Assembly: GCA_015178975.1 (NCBI GenBank) | Contig: WHVD01000010.1 | Coordinates: 186,001 to 250,000, forward strand | DNA length: 64,000 nt | From: Hysterangium stoloniferum | Lineage: Eukaryota > Basidiomycota > Agaricomycetes > Hysterangiales > Hysterangiaceae | Direction of reading: 5' to 3' | In this document: piece by piece, positions 21,587 to 34,660 of the stretch | Numbering within the stretch: the first letter of the stretch is position 1 | How the letters are laid out: each line of letters opens with the position of its first letter | Made by a program: the position numbers and the translations under genes | Notes under the pieces: generated by a model | Told to the model about the DNA's origin: nothing | The model's database searches: none | What the model saw: only the letters and a program-made list of their open reading frames with translations

Positions 21587-24500
21587 TCAGTTGATCACTG
21601 GGTGTAGTTGATATTCCAAGGGAATGCGGAGTCGAAAGACTTGAAGATTGATCTTCTCCAAGACTTTGAATGGCCCTATCCATCTTTGTATAAGTTTCCT
21701 CCCAGGTCCTTTGGCTTCGACAAGCTCGAGGGAATGGGGATTGATTAGAACATAATCTCCTTCTGAGATATCTTCCACCAATCTCCTTTTCTTATTGTAG
21801 CTGTGAGCTTGCATTTCTTGTGCTCATGCAATCAAATCCCATACCACCTGTTGATGGTTTTCCAATTCTAAGATCCATTGGTTGGCTAAAGGGCTATTCG
21901 ACAATTCCCTGGGAACCACAGGGTCGTCCCCTCCTAGGCAGTGAGACATTCCTCTTGGTAAGTATCCCATCAGCAAAAAGGCGAGTGTGTAGCTTGTTGA
22001 ACTCTGAACCGTTGAATTGTAGGTATGAGCCACCACCTGACTCCATTTAGACCATTCCTCTTTTGAAGAAGTGCAGTACGCTCTGAGTATTTGCTCAACA
22101 ATGGCATTGGCATTCTCTGTTTGACCGTCAGTTTGAGGATGATCAGACGAGGATACCGCGAGGGTGCTTCCGTATACCTTGCAGACCTCTCTCCAGAACC
22201 TACAGGTCCATCTCTTGTCTCGATCACAGATTATGCTTGAGGGTAGGCCAAAAGGAGTGGCTACTTTACTCACAAAGATTCACATGAATCCTTCTGCAGA
22301 TAGATCTGAAGTTGTGGGCTCACAAATTAAAAAACACATGAGTTTATCCACAGTGACAAAGATGGCTGAGTAAGCACCCTCTGCAGAAGGAGGCAATCCA
22401 GTAATCAGGTCCATTGAGACAACCTCAAACGGCCTTAAGGGTACATCTGCAGGTCGCAGAGCTCCCTGTTGAGTGGAATGATCAACCTTAGTTTTCTGGC
22501 ATATGTCACAGCTGCGAGCATATACCACGCAGTCCTGCAACATCCTCGGCCAGAAAAACTGGTCCTTCATCGGCTGAAAAAGTCTGTGACCACCTGCATG
22601 AGCTCCTTTGAAGGGGTTGTCATGTATCAATTTGAGTATGGTTGACGTCATGCTGCTAGGTACACAGATTTGACTTTTCCAGTCCGAATCTCAAGAGAAT
22701 AATAGCTTATTCTTGCTGATGAAATAGTGTGAAGGGGTAGCTACCATATTCGGGGAAATGGGATCAGCGGTGTAATGATTTCTGAAGGTGGGATCTTTCT
22801 GATATCCATCACGAAGTTCCTTAATGTAATTCTCATCAATTTCTATCAGCAATTGGGGGTTTGAGAGAGTAAAGTTTGCCTCATCAATTTCATCGTTTCT
22901 GGGGAGGTTGTGCAAATCCCATTTCATTTGGGGGACCTCTTCCATCATGCCAATTGGTTCAACTAACTCATGATGAGTGAGAAAGATGGCCTTTTCTGCT
23001 GGTTTGTTCTCCCATAATGTCTTGTTGTCATTCTGGTTGTGAGAATCTGCTACGATTGGTAAGAGGTCGTCTCTCATGGGACTAGCACAGTCAGGTACTT
23101 GAGGAAGTCTAGACAGTGGGTCAACATTGCTGTGTATCCATCCCACTCGATGTAAGACTTCCAGACCAGGGTATGCAGCATATACCGCCCCCCATGCAGC
23201 CAGTCAACAATTGGTATTCTTGTAAGATCTGGCCCATTGTAACGCTGCATAGTCAGTAATCAGAAGGATATGTTCTCCCTCGATAAAGGGCTGGAAATGG
23301 ACTAGTCCCTCTTTAGCAGTGAACACTTCTCACTCTGTGGCTATTCTACTTTCTTGAGCATGCGGCTCTAATAGGTGATGACACACTTGACAGTGACACT
23401 GGTGTCGTCAAAATCTGAGGCCCAGGAATCTGTCCAAGTGAATTCCAGCTCCTTGGTTTTATAATGAGTAATGAAAATGGCCACATCTCGAGATTGATCG
23501 AAGGCTGATCTTGGTTGGGCATAGATTTTAGTATCTTTTAGGTCCTTGAGCATCATTTTCTGTATTTGTTGAAAACAACATCCCAGTGCGAAGCCTGAAG
23601 CGTCCATTTGTATAGCCGATAAGGCATGCCACTCACAGGGTGTCCGAGTACTGGAGCAGAGCTCAATGCAACCTTGATGTCTTCAAAAGCTCGGGTGTGT
23701 TCAGAATCCCAAGTCCAATGGACTCCTTTCTTTAAGACGTTGAAGAGTGGAGCAACTGTCCAGGAATAAAATGGTATATAAGCTGAGAAGTACAGAACCA
23801 TCCGGAGGAAGCGTTGAAGATCTGCTATCTTGGAAGGTTCCAGTATGGCAGTGACCTTTTCTTGATGGGTTGAAAAACCAAGTCTAGACACCTTATGTCC
23901 TAGTAATAGAATCGAGTTATACCCAACATAGCATTTTTTGGGTGAGAGAGTGATTCCTGCTGCAATTATGGCTTGTAGAACCTGGTCTAGATGCTCTAAA
24001 TAATCATCCCATGTCTTAGAAAAGATCACAATGTCATCAATATAAACTAGGCAGAATATCCATAAGTAAGGTGCAAGTATGGTTTCCATAACTCTCTGGA
24101 ATATAGAGGGTCCATTACAAAGTCCAAAGGGCATTCTCCTGAATTGCCACAGTCCTCAATGGGATCTGAAAGTGGTCTTCAGTTTATCTTCTTCTAACAT
24201 TTCAAGTTGGGTAAAGCTGGCTAATGTGTCAAAGGAAGATCAGATGTTGGATCCTGAAAGCACTTGCATGATTTCAGACTGGTGTGGCAATGGGAATTCA
24301 TTGGGAACTGTTAAGTTGTTCAACTTCCTATAGTCAATCACCACTTGCGGTTTCCCATTGTGATAGACAACAAAGGCTGGCACCCCCCAAGGATGTTTGG
24401 ACGGTTCGATTACTCCCTGTTGAAACAAGTATCCATTTGTTCATCAATGACATTCCTATTGGCTGGGGAAGTTGGAAACATTGACATCGAAATAGGTTGC

Positions 24501-27500
24501 GCGCCTTCTTTCAATGGGACATTGACTTTGATGTCTACTTGTCCTAAACGCCCATCTACTCCAAGTGGGAGAAGATGTCAGTAGGAATGTCAGGTCCTAA
24601 GTTACCAACTTACTGTATGTAGATCCTCCACCCGAAATGTTTCTGTGGTGGCAACCTCTGACATTTTAGGGCCTGCTGGGTCAAAATCATCTGCGAGTTC
24701 CCATTCTGGGGGCTGACCAGAAGGTCGAGGATTAAGGGCACACTCCTCTTCTTGTGAGGAGTATGCTTTTACCACAGTTTCATTATGGTAAAACACTCCT
24801 TTTATTTTATTTATATTTTACACATTTTATTTATATTTTTCTATCCTTTATATTCTTTGCATATTGCACCATTTTATTAGTTCAAAGCTTTGTGTATACT
24901 TGTAGGTGCACTTGGCACCAAATGAAACTCAGACACACTTTTACCCAAGCAAATGGATAGTCGAGGGAGTTGTCTTGCAGAATGATGATGGAAGTATACT
25001 AGCCGCTCCCACCACTGCTATCTCTAGGGAATGTGCCACAATACTTCTCATCAACCCCTCTCTGACACCAAGAATCATTAGATGAGGGGAAACCATTGGA
25101 TTAATTCACGACACGAATAAATGGGCTCAGACGCCTAGATCTTCAACTGAGAAGGCATCAATGCAGTCAACAGCAACCAAGATCACTCACCTCGTAGAGA
25201 GCCTATTGAGAATAGAAGTGTAAAGAGTGGTAGAAGTTCAGACTGTTCTATATACAAAGAAATGAGTAGAATGGGAAGAAGGATGATTCGAGTGGAGGCC
25301 TTGACTGCTATAGTTCGAGGCCAGAAGTGTTAGATAGCTCAAATAATGCTACCTATGTGGTAGCTGACATGTTACCCTGATCACCACTTGCTGTAGACCT
25401 AGTTTATGTCTTACAAGGGTGGGTCACCAATAAGATCTCCAACAAAGATTGGTACTAATCGAGCTGATTCCGGCCCTATAGTACAATCCTGTAGGGCCCA
25501 TGCGACTCTTTCAGTACGCACCCCTTTGTCTGGTTTGGAAGTTAATTCAGGTGAATCATTGGCTAGTTCCTCAAGGGGGATCTTGCTAATTGAGAAGGCT
25601 AAAGGCTGCGGCTCCTTGGAGGAACTGGCTGGGATAGACCCTGCCCTCCCTGGTAGAATCAATCTAGAGCCCAACGGCTGGTCTCATAGTGTCCCAATCT
25701 CATAGTTCACGTGAAAGTCATCTCCAAGAAGAATCAGGATGGTCATGCCTTGGACAACATACATTTCGGCGGTAAATTTAAGGAGCATACTGGTGTCTTC
25801 TTTGAGGCAAATGGGGATATTGATGTATCCTAAGACCTTAGCATTACTGGTAAGCTGTACAAGGCGCAACTTAAGTCCTTGCTTGAGCTTGGGGTGGTCC
25901 TCTAGTTCTTTATAGAAATCCTCCGAAATTAAGGAGAGGTAGGCTCCAGCGTCCAGCCTGGTTTTAATAGGATTAGAGGCTTCTGAGTTCCCTATGTGTT
26001 ATTGGACCCTGGGTCTTTTGCTTTCCTTTCTTGTGGCCAGTTTGACATTCCTCCTGATGCATCTACCATTAGGTACCTTGGGCGTAGCATTTGGAATGAA
26101 GTCATTGGCTTCAGAGTCTGACTCCTCACAAGGAATTAGGTTGGGTAATTGTCCTGGGTCAAAGGGGAAGTTCTCCTCCTCTGATCCCTCTAACCCAGAG
26201 GGGTCTTCTATAATGTAGGTCTGACTTATTTCCTTAGATCGGTTTGCAAATACTTCCTCATTGACGATTTCCTCAATGGTAGGAGGTTCAGATCGCAATA
26301 AGGCTCCCATCTCAGTCAGACCTTTCCGGTTCTGACGATGAGCATCCAGCCAGTCTCCTTTCTCGAGGAAATCACAGTCTGATATAGAAACATAGACTTG
26401 CGATGCTTTGTTCTCATCTGAAGATGAACTCACGTCTAAAACAACATCATCCTCTGATTGAGGAAGGTAGACAGAAATGAAAATTGATTCCTCATCAATG
26501 TTATGTACTTGTCCCTGTATGCTTAATCTATAAACCGTTTCATAAGCCCTCTGATCCTCCACCTCCTCGGTTGGGTTCTGCATGGAGCATTTGTTAATAG
26601 AGACATACCACGACATCCTACCCACGTGAGGGCAGTCAATCTTAAAATGCTCTAAACTCCCACAAATCCAGCACTCCTTTGGGGGTTTAGCGACACTTTT
26701 CTTGTCACTTTGTTTGAAAAAGAACTTGCCGTGTTTCTTACCCTGTTTCACATTAGATCTCCTAGGGACAGTTTTATCTTCAGCTTCACTGAGAAGGATG
26801 TGGCCTCGATTAGTGGGGTCAAATCCTCTAGAGTTTTCTTCCTCATGCCAGGGATCTGACTCTTCCTGTTTGGTGATCATGACTCTGGGCTTCTGAAACA
26901 GATAACACTCTCGATGTGTTTGGACCCAAGCATTAATCAGAGTCTCTTGTAGATTGTTAACATAAGTCTGCAAGCTCATGATGTCATTGATGGGTTGTCC
27001 TTGTAGAAGGTAAAGCCATTCCATGGGTAGCATCAGGATGAGTCTGCACATTTCATCCTTTTGATTTTGGTGGAACCCATACAAGAACCGATAAAGCTTA
27101 ATTCTCCATTGAATGTAGTGAACAGGTGTCTCACAATTGTGGCTGGCTTGTCGAAATTTCATGGCTTTCCATTCTAAGGCTAAGGATTTGCACCAATGAG
27201 TTCCGAGTAATCCCTCTACGATGCCCCAAAGGAATGATCTGTGAGATCAACTGAATTCAGTGTGATGTTCACGGTCCAGGGTGCTCCACCAGATCTTGGC
27301 ATTGCTGGTGAGTCATCTTGGCATAGTGACTCCTAACAATGTGCTCATGGAGTCTGATATCTCCGAGAGACTCATGATATCCATGATGTAGTTCAAAGCC
27401 TGGGATTGAGTTCCATCATATTTGGGAAGGTCAGACCATTTTATCTTGATGTCATTGGTGTAAAGAGCGATCTTTTTATCCTTAGGTAAGTCGTCGATAA

Positions 27501-28978
27501 GCACGCTGGCTCAAGGCTGCATCGGAGTTCAGAAGGGAGAGTTAGGTACTCCACCGTGACATCCCCCATGTCCCGAATTCCCTCCATAGTCTGAACTATT
27601 AGAACTCTCAGATGAACTGCTAGGGGGTCCTCCTGGTGGCAGAAAGGGATTTGAGGAGATCGGGAGGGAATGGCAGGGATCATCTGGATTCAATGATCCT
27701 CAACCAGCAACCTGACCAGCTATACCCTCAGTGAATGTGGTAGAGAAGGATGGTCGACCCCTGTTGACGACTGATCGATGCCTAATCGTGGATTGTTCAT
27801 CACCGAAGTTAGAATTATCTGGAATTCTTTTGAATGCGACATGAGAGCGATGAATCCCCTGGTGGGGTGCTGGGCTGGGTTCTGTAGCAATTTCTCTCTC
27901 AATTTTGATCGTATTCAAAGGTCGACACAGCTGAGGCTGATGGAAGGGAGTGCAGACTTCAATCCCCTTTTCCTGAAGATGATCTGCAACTTGCATCCTA
28001 ATATCCAATGGGAAGTCTTGTAAAATGACAGGACGATTGAGTGAATGGAGGAACGAGTATCAGGAGACCCATTTAGGTTGTGAACAAATGAATTAGTCGT
28101 GGAGATGGGTGAATCGGACACTTGAGTCGAATTATTATAAGGGTAAAGCACCTCCAAGACCATTTTATCAAGCCTCCTCTGATTTCGCTTCAACCGGCCC
28201 CTTAGAGTAAAGTACACAAACGGTACATTTCGCGTGACTCCATTAAGAGATTCCTCCAACATTCGGATGTACATATACTGGTAGTCAACCTTGGGCACGA
28301 TATGATCCCCACTGAGTAGGACATGAAGGATTTGCAGCACATCATCGTGTGCACGAAGCGCTTTGAAGAATAAAGAGAACACTTCCTGCCTAAAAATTGT
28401 CCTTCCCCCTTCCATAACAGATGTAACATCACTCGACCATTTGGGGTCAGATCCTCAAGGGTTTCTGGTCATGTGAATAAGTCCTGCACCGATAAGATAG
28501 CCTGATAACAACCTAACCAGGCTGCTACAGTCACCGGTAAAGAAGGGTAATCTGTTTCATACTCCTTCACGAAAGGAGTAAGCTGATCAGTGGAGATTCG
28601 ATCAGTGTAGTACATGTCCCACTTCACATTGATAGGCTCAGAGTAAACCATATGACTCCCAAGGAACTGTTTGAGGATGACCTGCCTTGGTGGGAACGCA
28701 AGAATGGGCTTGGGTGCATGGGTAGGCTCGACATTAGCTCCAGGGGTGCTCAACTGCCTGGTTGATGGTCATTCCTCATGTGGATCAGGGGGAATATCTG
28801 TTGATGGTCCAGCTGCTGCTCCATGGGAATTCCCAGGAGGAGCTGGTCTTTGAAAAGTCAACAAAGACTTCCTCATGGTGACATTACAGGGTGGTTCCAG
28901 ACTAGCAGATCTTTGATGAGGTTTTGAACTACTTGGGGTTGTTGAAGATCTTGGTGTTTGGTTCTTGCCAGTGGTCAT
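21587..28978 (-). mobile_element. Ty3 element, decayed, second lineage
   Basis: Reading on the minus strand, gag-like frames occupy about 28978-26000 with a zinc knuckle C-W-I-C-G-S-L-E-H-F-x-x-D-C-P near 26650. An aspartic-protease region follows near 25700-25970. Reverse transcriptase lies at about 24430-23550 (D-Y-R-K-L-N-N, M-P-F-G-L-C-N-G-P, Y-I-D-D-I-V-I-F). RNase H follows, then integrase (22651-21587) with H-H-C-C zinc residues, C-D-I-C-Q-K-T-K, D-H-P-Q-T-D-G-Q-T-E and a GPY-like end. No chromodomain was seen, so it belongs to a different lineage from the 53-61 kb element. It is broken by roughly ten or more interruptions and by an LTR piece near 25.2 kb, which indicates some age. Confidence 0.85.
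25200..25410. repeat. LTR fragment inside the decayed Ty3 element
   Basis: Bases 25215-25260 (AGAGTGGTAGAAGTTC...) and 25300-25320 resemble parts of the LTR-like repeats at 29055 and 29771, in the same orientation. The match is partial and boundaries are not clear. Confidence 0.4.
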
Positions 28979-29054
28979 TTACATGCTTAGAATTTAATAG
29001 TCATAGAGTAATGTTTTCTTCATAGGGAAAGAGTGGTCCAGCCCAGATCACCAC

Positions 29055-29440
29055 TGTGAAGAGTGGTGGAAGTTCTAACCATTCTATATACGAAGAATAT
29101 TGACCGTTTAGGTACAGCTGTATTGACTATCTAAGTCTAATACAGACCAAACATGTATTGACTGTTTAGTTCAATACAGTCAAGTGTAATAGCTATCTAA
29201 AGTAGAATAGAGAGCTAAAACAAATAAGGAGAATCCACTGTGAAGTACGATTCTAAATGACTGCTTGAGTGTAGAAGAGAATAACGAGAGAGTCAAATAA
29301 CAGAGTAGCATGGATGTAATCCACACAGATTGAGATAAAGGTGGAGTTTTGACTAGTATAGTTCGAAACTCAGAGTGCATAGATAGTCAAAGCCCAGAAT
29401 GGCATTTGTTGTCAAAAACCCATGGTTGAGATTTACAGGT
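29055..29440 (-). repeat. LTR-like repeat, copy A
   Basis: Starts TGTGAAGAGTGGTGGAAG and runs parallel to copy B (29771-30168), with identity high through AGATAGT near 29387 and weaker to TTACAGG. It lies directly upstream of the gag-like start (28978) of the minus-strand Ty3 element, and TGGTGATCTGGGC on the minus strand next to it could be a primer-binding site. It may be that element's 5' LTR. Confidence 0.55.
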
Positions 29441-29460
29441 AAGGTGAGTGAGCAGTATTG

Positions 29461-29766
29461 TAATATCTGAATAGTTCCAAATAAATCAATGGTAGACATT
29501 TGCAAAACCTAAAAATGATTGGATATCCTTGACTTTCCATAGTTTGGGCCAATCCCAGACAACTTGAACCTTAGTTTCATCCATGTGGAGACTGTCAAGT
29601 CCAATAATGAAACCTAAATATTCAATAGAATTTATGTCAAAAAAGGATTTTTTACTGTTAGCGAAAAGACCATTTTTTCAGAGTTTTGGAAAACTTCATG
29701 GACCTGCTCGTTGTGAAGAGTGGGATCTTCAGAAAATACCAAAATGTTGTCCAAGTAGACTATAAC
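29461..29766 (-). mobile_element. Ty3 reverse-transcriptase fragment between two LTR-like repeats
   Basis: About 300 bases match, in the same orientation, the reverse-transcriptase region at 57550-57830 of the intact-looking Ty3 element. It is a broken relic of that lineage lying between repeat copies A and B, which belong to a different family. Confidence 0.7.
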
Positions 29767-29770
29767 ACAT

Positions 29771-30168
29771 TGTGAAGAGTGGTGGAAGTTCTAACTGTTC
29801 TATATATGAAGAATATTGACCGTTTAGGTATGACACGAAGATGTATTGACTGTCTAAGTCTAATACAGACCGAACATGTACATATTGACGGTTTAGTTCA
29901 ATACAGTCGAGTAAAATAGCTATCTAAAGTAGAGTAGAGAGCTAAAACAAATAAAGAGAATCGACTACAAAGTACGATTCTGGGTGACTGCTCGAGTGTA
30001 AAAGAGGATAATGAGAGAGTCAGATAACAGAGTAGCATAGATGTAGTCCACGTGGATTGAGATAAATGTGGAGTTTCAACTAGTATAGTTCAAAACTCTG
30101 ATTGTGTAGATAGTTAGAGCCTGTCTGTGATGGTCGAGATGATACCCCAATCACAACTTACAGGACAC
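29771..30168 (-). repeat. LTR-like repeat, copy B
   Basis: Second copy of the repeat at 29055, same orientation, beginning TGTGAAGAGTGGTGGAAG. The two copies have many scattered substitutions, so they are not a young LTR pair. Confidence 0.6.
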
Positions 30169-30952
30169 TAACTGGCATCTGGGTAAATCATGGTTGCGGG
30201 GTAAAAAGTGTCTGAGTTCTAACTACAGGTGCTAGAATACATAAGTTTGGCATGTATGCGCTCACAAGAGTCGATGTACCGCATACATAGGTCATCGAAC
30301 TAATTATAAGTGTATAATAAAATAGAGAGAAAGTAGAAATAATAATAGAAATATAGTATGAGCTCATCCAGACTATATTTCCTGAGTATATTTCACCATA
30401 CCTCTCACAGTGTCCCCCAGGTCAAAGAGCTATGTCAAAGAAGGTGTCGAAGGATGCTTGGAACTCCTTCCCATGCATCCTGTGAAGAACCTCCAAGGTG
30501 CAGGATAGTGTTTCCCCAGGCCAGATTCAATGTAATTATATTGACTGTTTAAGTACAATATCAATAATAGAGAGAAAGAGGGAAAGTAACCAGTTATACA
30601 GTTGAAGTTGAGAGTAACTCTATAGTTGCTTGATGACTGAGATTGTAGGAGTTTGAGCTAGGGAATTAATGTCTTAGGGTACTCATGTTGAAGTAATGCC
30701 ACTCATAAATACATTATCAGAAACCGCAACCGGCGAATCCATTGTCGATGCTGGCGTTGGGGAGCGAATGTTTTGGGATATTGAGGAGTTGGGTGTTGAT
30801 CGATGGTATCATATATGTTGATCCACCCTTCAGCGAATTGAACGAGTATATACCTCACTGGCACGTTTCATCAATTTATTAAACACCGCTATACATACTT
30901 CCATGTCTACAGTAAGCTAAACTGAATGAATGACGAGGAATCATCGTCATAA
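30169..30952. other. repeat-derived DNA and 3' flank of the beta-glucosidase gene
   Basis: TATTGACTGTTTAAGTACAAT near 30540 echoes the LTR-like repeats at 29.1 and 29.8 kb, so repeat material reaches at least 30.6 kb. No gene is seen. The last 150 bases should hold the terminator of the minus-strand GH3 gene. Confidence 0.4.
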
Positions 30953-33919
30953 TTATAATGAGCCTTGCAGGTGGATATTCCGGCTGGACGCTCCAACATA
31001 GACCGTAAACGTTCCCGAAGGTCGGGTCCAGCGTTTCGATGGTGTATCCCACACACTGCACACGACAGAAAAACGTTAGCAACATTGTTTAAAAAACAGC
31101 AGCAATATTACAGCGCACCTGAGATCTCTCTCGTTCAAACTGAATGTCACAGACTTACTGGCGCCGCTTCTTAGTGGCACTTCATCAAATCCACGAAGCA
31201 CCTTAGGCGGCTCTCCTACGCCAGCAGGAAAACCGATATACAGTTGGGGTATTTCAGTACCATCCCTTTCACCCATATTCTTGACGGAAAAGGATATAGT
31301 AGCGCCTGTTCCGGAAGGCGTCACCGACAGTGCTGAATACGCGAAGGTGGTGTAGGAGAGGCCGAATCCGAATTCATAACGGGGTGATATTCCGGCTTGA
31401 TCGAAGTGACGGTAGTCGATGAATAATGTCTCCTGAAACTTAATCTGAAAATTTAGCAGGCTAAGAAAGCGGCAAGACTAGAAACTGGCTGAGAATAAGA
31501 GCTTACTGTGGGTGCTGGGTTAAGGTCGAAGTACAGAATATCAGCAGGATAATCATTTGCGTTCTGTCAAACTCTTGTTAAAAATCGCCTGGTACGACTC
31601 ATGTCCTGTGAACGACTTACAACGGCAATGGTGAATGGTAATCTGCCGCTAGGGTTTACCTTACCATACAGCACGTCCACAATGGCGGGCCCTGTCTGCT
31701 CCCCTGGTACCCCAGCGTAAATAATGGCCGTCACATTCGGGGAGTCGCTCCAAGGTCCCATTCTTGTGTGCACAAATGTGGGAACACGTCAACATGTTAC
31801 AGGAATGATACGACACGTACAGGACGGGTCCCGTGGAGTGAATCACCACGATAGTATTAGGGTTGACAGCCGCCACGCGTTCAATCTATAGTTTCTCAGT
31901 TGACATGCGGCCAATAACCACATATTTGATTTACCATCGATCCTCCTTTGAACCAGAGGTCTAAATCGGCCCTATCGCCCAAATTCCCATTTACAAGCTG
32001 AAACTCCCCACTCATGGCATTGACGAAAACAAGCGCGACCTCTTTTCCAATTGCCGCTTGCGCAGCCTTATCAAGGTCATTTGACGGCGAGGTTGTAATG
32101 GCAGTTCCCGTCGCGTTAGATGCGACAAAGGCCTGGATAGCATCGATGGGTGGAACCACAAAGTCCAATATGATTGACCCAGAGCCCCAGCTGTCGGTAA
32201 GTCCGTAAGTGACACGCTCACAGCGCATATATTCACTTTACCCCGTGACAACAGTGCCTCCGTCACACCCATCTAGAGTACATCCTTTTTCCGGGGCAAT
32301 ACTATCCAGTCCAATAACCGCCATCGTCTTTTCAGCACCTTTCAGCGGAAGTGCGCCATTATTCTTGAGAAGAACGCTGCTCGCGCCAGCAATCTCGCGA
32401 GCCAGAGCCGTGTGGGCGTCCGATCTTGCATTGACGTGGAGATTGAGCGGACCAGAGCCGTCGGGCTTTAACGCGTCAAAGTTAGGGGGTGGGTAATCTG
32501 TGTCTTGGCCGAGACGAAACCATGGAGCAAGAATGTTCGAGACCATTTGGTCGAGGCGGGACTGAGCCACGTCTTTGATGACTACTGCGGCTTCAAGAAA
32601 ATCGCCGAAGACACCTCCGCCAACCAGAATGAAATCTCCAGGTTGTCTGTATCACGAACATTTGATGAAGTTTGAAGGTATTTAAAATTAGCACTTACTC
32701 CATGTCTAAACCAGCATTGGCATATTGCGAGGTAGTTGGGTGTGTAGCTCCCCAATCGCTCATCACGTAGCCTGCAGTCGCTTTAACTAGTCTCAATGAC
32801 GCCTGACACGAAATAAGTACCTTGGAATCCGATTTGTTTAAGGAGTCCAGTAGGACCGAGAAGACCGCTATTTCCACATGAATAAGTTCCGTTAAACTGG
32901 TTATAAGCACACATGACGGAAGAAACGTTCGCCTAACGTAATATGGTGAGTAACAAGCGGTGTATGAAACATGGAAATTGTAACTTCAACAGCTCTAATG
33001 AACGGCCACAAGTACATCTCATGAATGGTACGATCGTCAATCGTGACAGAATAGGTGTAGCGGTAATGCTCCTGTACATTGGCTAGGAAATGCTTCGCAC
33101 AAGCTTGCTATAAACTCGCAGCATTTAGAATGGGACTACAATATTTTAATAGTGCGTTCTCACCACTCCGACCGATTGTATTCCCTGAATAGTCGAGAAC
33201 GCCGCTTCACCGCTGAGCCAGGGGTCAGGACCAAACGATTCCCACCCTCTTCCTGCCTTTGGCGAACGCATCAAATCCATTGCGGGACCAAGGAGAACAC
33301 TGCAGTCCAATACTAAATATCTTAGCGTAGTCAAATACTGTAGTATGCTCACTTGATACCCTTCGCCCGAAATTCCTCAGCCATGGCTTGGCCCCTAGCC
33401 TGGATAAGCCGCCGGCTGAAGCTGAAAAATCGGAAACGATTATACCGCTGCTGAATGGAATTTATTGTCTGTCGACGTACGTGCTAGCAGCATTGATGCC
33501 AGTCGGGAATCCAGTAACAAGATCTACAGCTCGCACGCCCGACGGGCCATCGTTCAAACATATGCTGGGCACACCATTCGGAGCATTTGGCAGAGACCGA
33601 TTTACAGCATGTGTATTTCCAATGCAGTGGGCTGTAAATATTCCCTGTCCTGTCAAGATTCCCACTTTCTCTCCCAAAGTCAGAGAAGAGACAAGCTGGT
33701 CGGCGAGTTGCACAGATTCAGACCATGAGCCTACAACGGAGATAAAATCGTTCCATATATGACTTGGTGACTGTATTTTTCTTTTTTCTTTTTGAAGATA
33801 TACTTACGAGTTACGAAACTGCTTGAAACTGATATAAGTCCTAGAGCGTAAATGATGGAGGAAAGCGGGAGTAGGGTCATTATGGCGACGGGTATTGAAG
33901 GAATGGAGGAGGTAGTCAC
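30953..33919 (-). CDS. GH3 beta-glucosidase
   Basis: Glycoside hydrolase family 3 enzyme that releases glucose from the non-reducing end of beta-glucosides such as cellobiose, normally secreted or wall-bound. Fourteen exons: 33808-33919, 33481-33730, 33353-33421, 33164-33299, 32985-33107, 32821-32932, 32699-32771, 32242-32646, 31935-32190, 31821-31885, 31621-31762, 31507-31563, 31119-31432, 30953-31055. The lengths sum to 2217 nt with every phase matching, giving 738 residues, within the family range. The order is a hydrophobic N-terminal segment (signal peptide or anchor, residues about 12-35), N-D-G-P-S-G-V-R, A-C-A-K-H-F, the nucleophile motif V-M-S-D-W-G-A with Asp near 273, the second domain (S-S-V-L-L-K-N-N-G-A-L-P-L; P-N-V-T-A-I-I-Y-A-G), then E-F-G-F-G-L-S-Y and a fibronectin-III-like end closing R-P-S-G-T-F-T-V-Y-V-G. 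No lesion was seen. It has no operon-like partner. Confidence 0.93.
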
Positions 33920-34162
33920 AACAATGTTTTAGGGGTCAACAAAACATTGTCTCGTCACAATTTTTGATGCATACAGAGAAGACTCGACGTGTATCTTGCA
34001 ACCATGCGACACCGGGCTAAATGAGTACCATGACATAAGAGCATGTGACAGTGTAGTCTTGCCCCCCTACGATCCACGGCAGGTAGTAGTAACTTTCCGC
34101 TCTTACCATGGCATTTCAGAACTGATGATTGATGTTAAAAGAATAGAAAACTTCGAGTTACA

Positions 34163-34172
34163 CTATTTATAG
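34163..34172 (-). promoter_or_regulatory. TATA-like box upstream of the GH3 gene
   Basis: CTATAAATAG on the minus strand, about 245 bases before the GH3 start codon. Position and sequence fit a core promoter; there is no transcript evidence. Confidence 0.35.
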
Positions 34173-34518
34173 GACTCCGCTTAGAGAGACGCATCAAGAA
34201 AATATTTTAAGCGCCAGGAACCGGCCCCTAACGTCTGGTCTAACGTCTGGTTGCTACTCGATCCAGATTCAGACCATTTTACTAATGTACACAAAAGAAC
34301 ATTTATTAACGACACATGCCATGAGAGCTGTTAATATCCGAAGGCGCAACATTGTACATGTTAGTTGGGTCATATTACATTGAAAGCATCAGTCGCAAAA
34401 AAAATTTACCGCCCGCAACCCCTAGGCAGAGTTTCATTTCGGAAGGTTTATTTTTTTCTCACGATTGCTCAAGATCATCATTTTCTGAAATAGCAATAAA
34501 CGCCTGATATATCAGCGA

Positions 34519-34660
34519 ACTTTGGACTTGAGCTTGACTGCTTCAAGGCTCAAGTTGATTCTAGTGACCGGTAATCAGTGATTAAGGTCTAACACGTGAT
34601 ACAATCAATGGTGAAGTCGGTCGGCGCAGTGAATGGAGAAGCATATTGTTGAAAATGCAT
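34519..34660. repeat. dispersed repeat shared with 51.28-51.41 kb
   Basis: GACTTGAGCTTGACTGCTTC through TGAAGTCGGTCGG aligns in order with 51283-51375, including the exact TGAAGTCGGTCGG. No coding potential. Confidence 0.5.

Noticed and set aside
33388-33762. Plus-strand frames over the GH3 gene (also 32014-32496)
   Set aside because: They lie antisense to GH3 exons with agreed phases and conserved catalytic motifs, and show no domain of their own.
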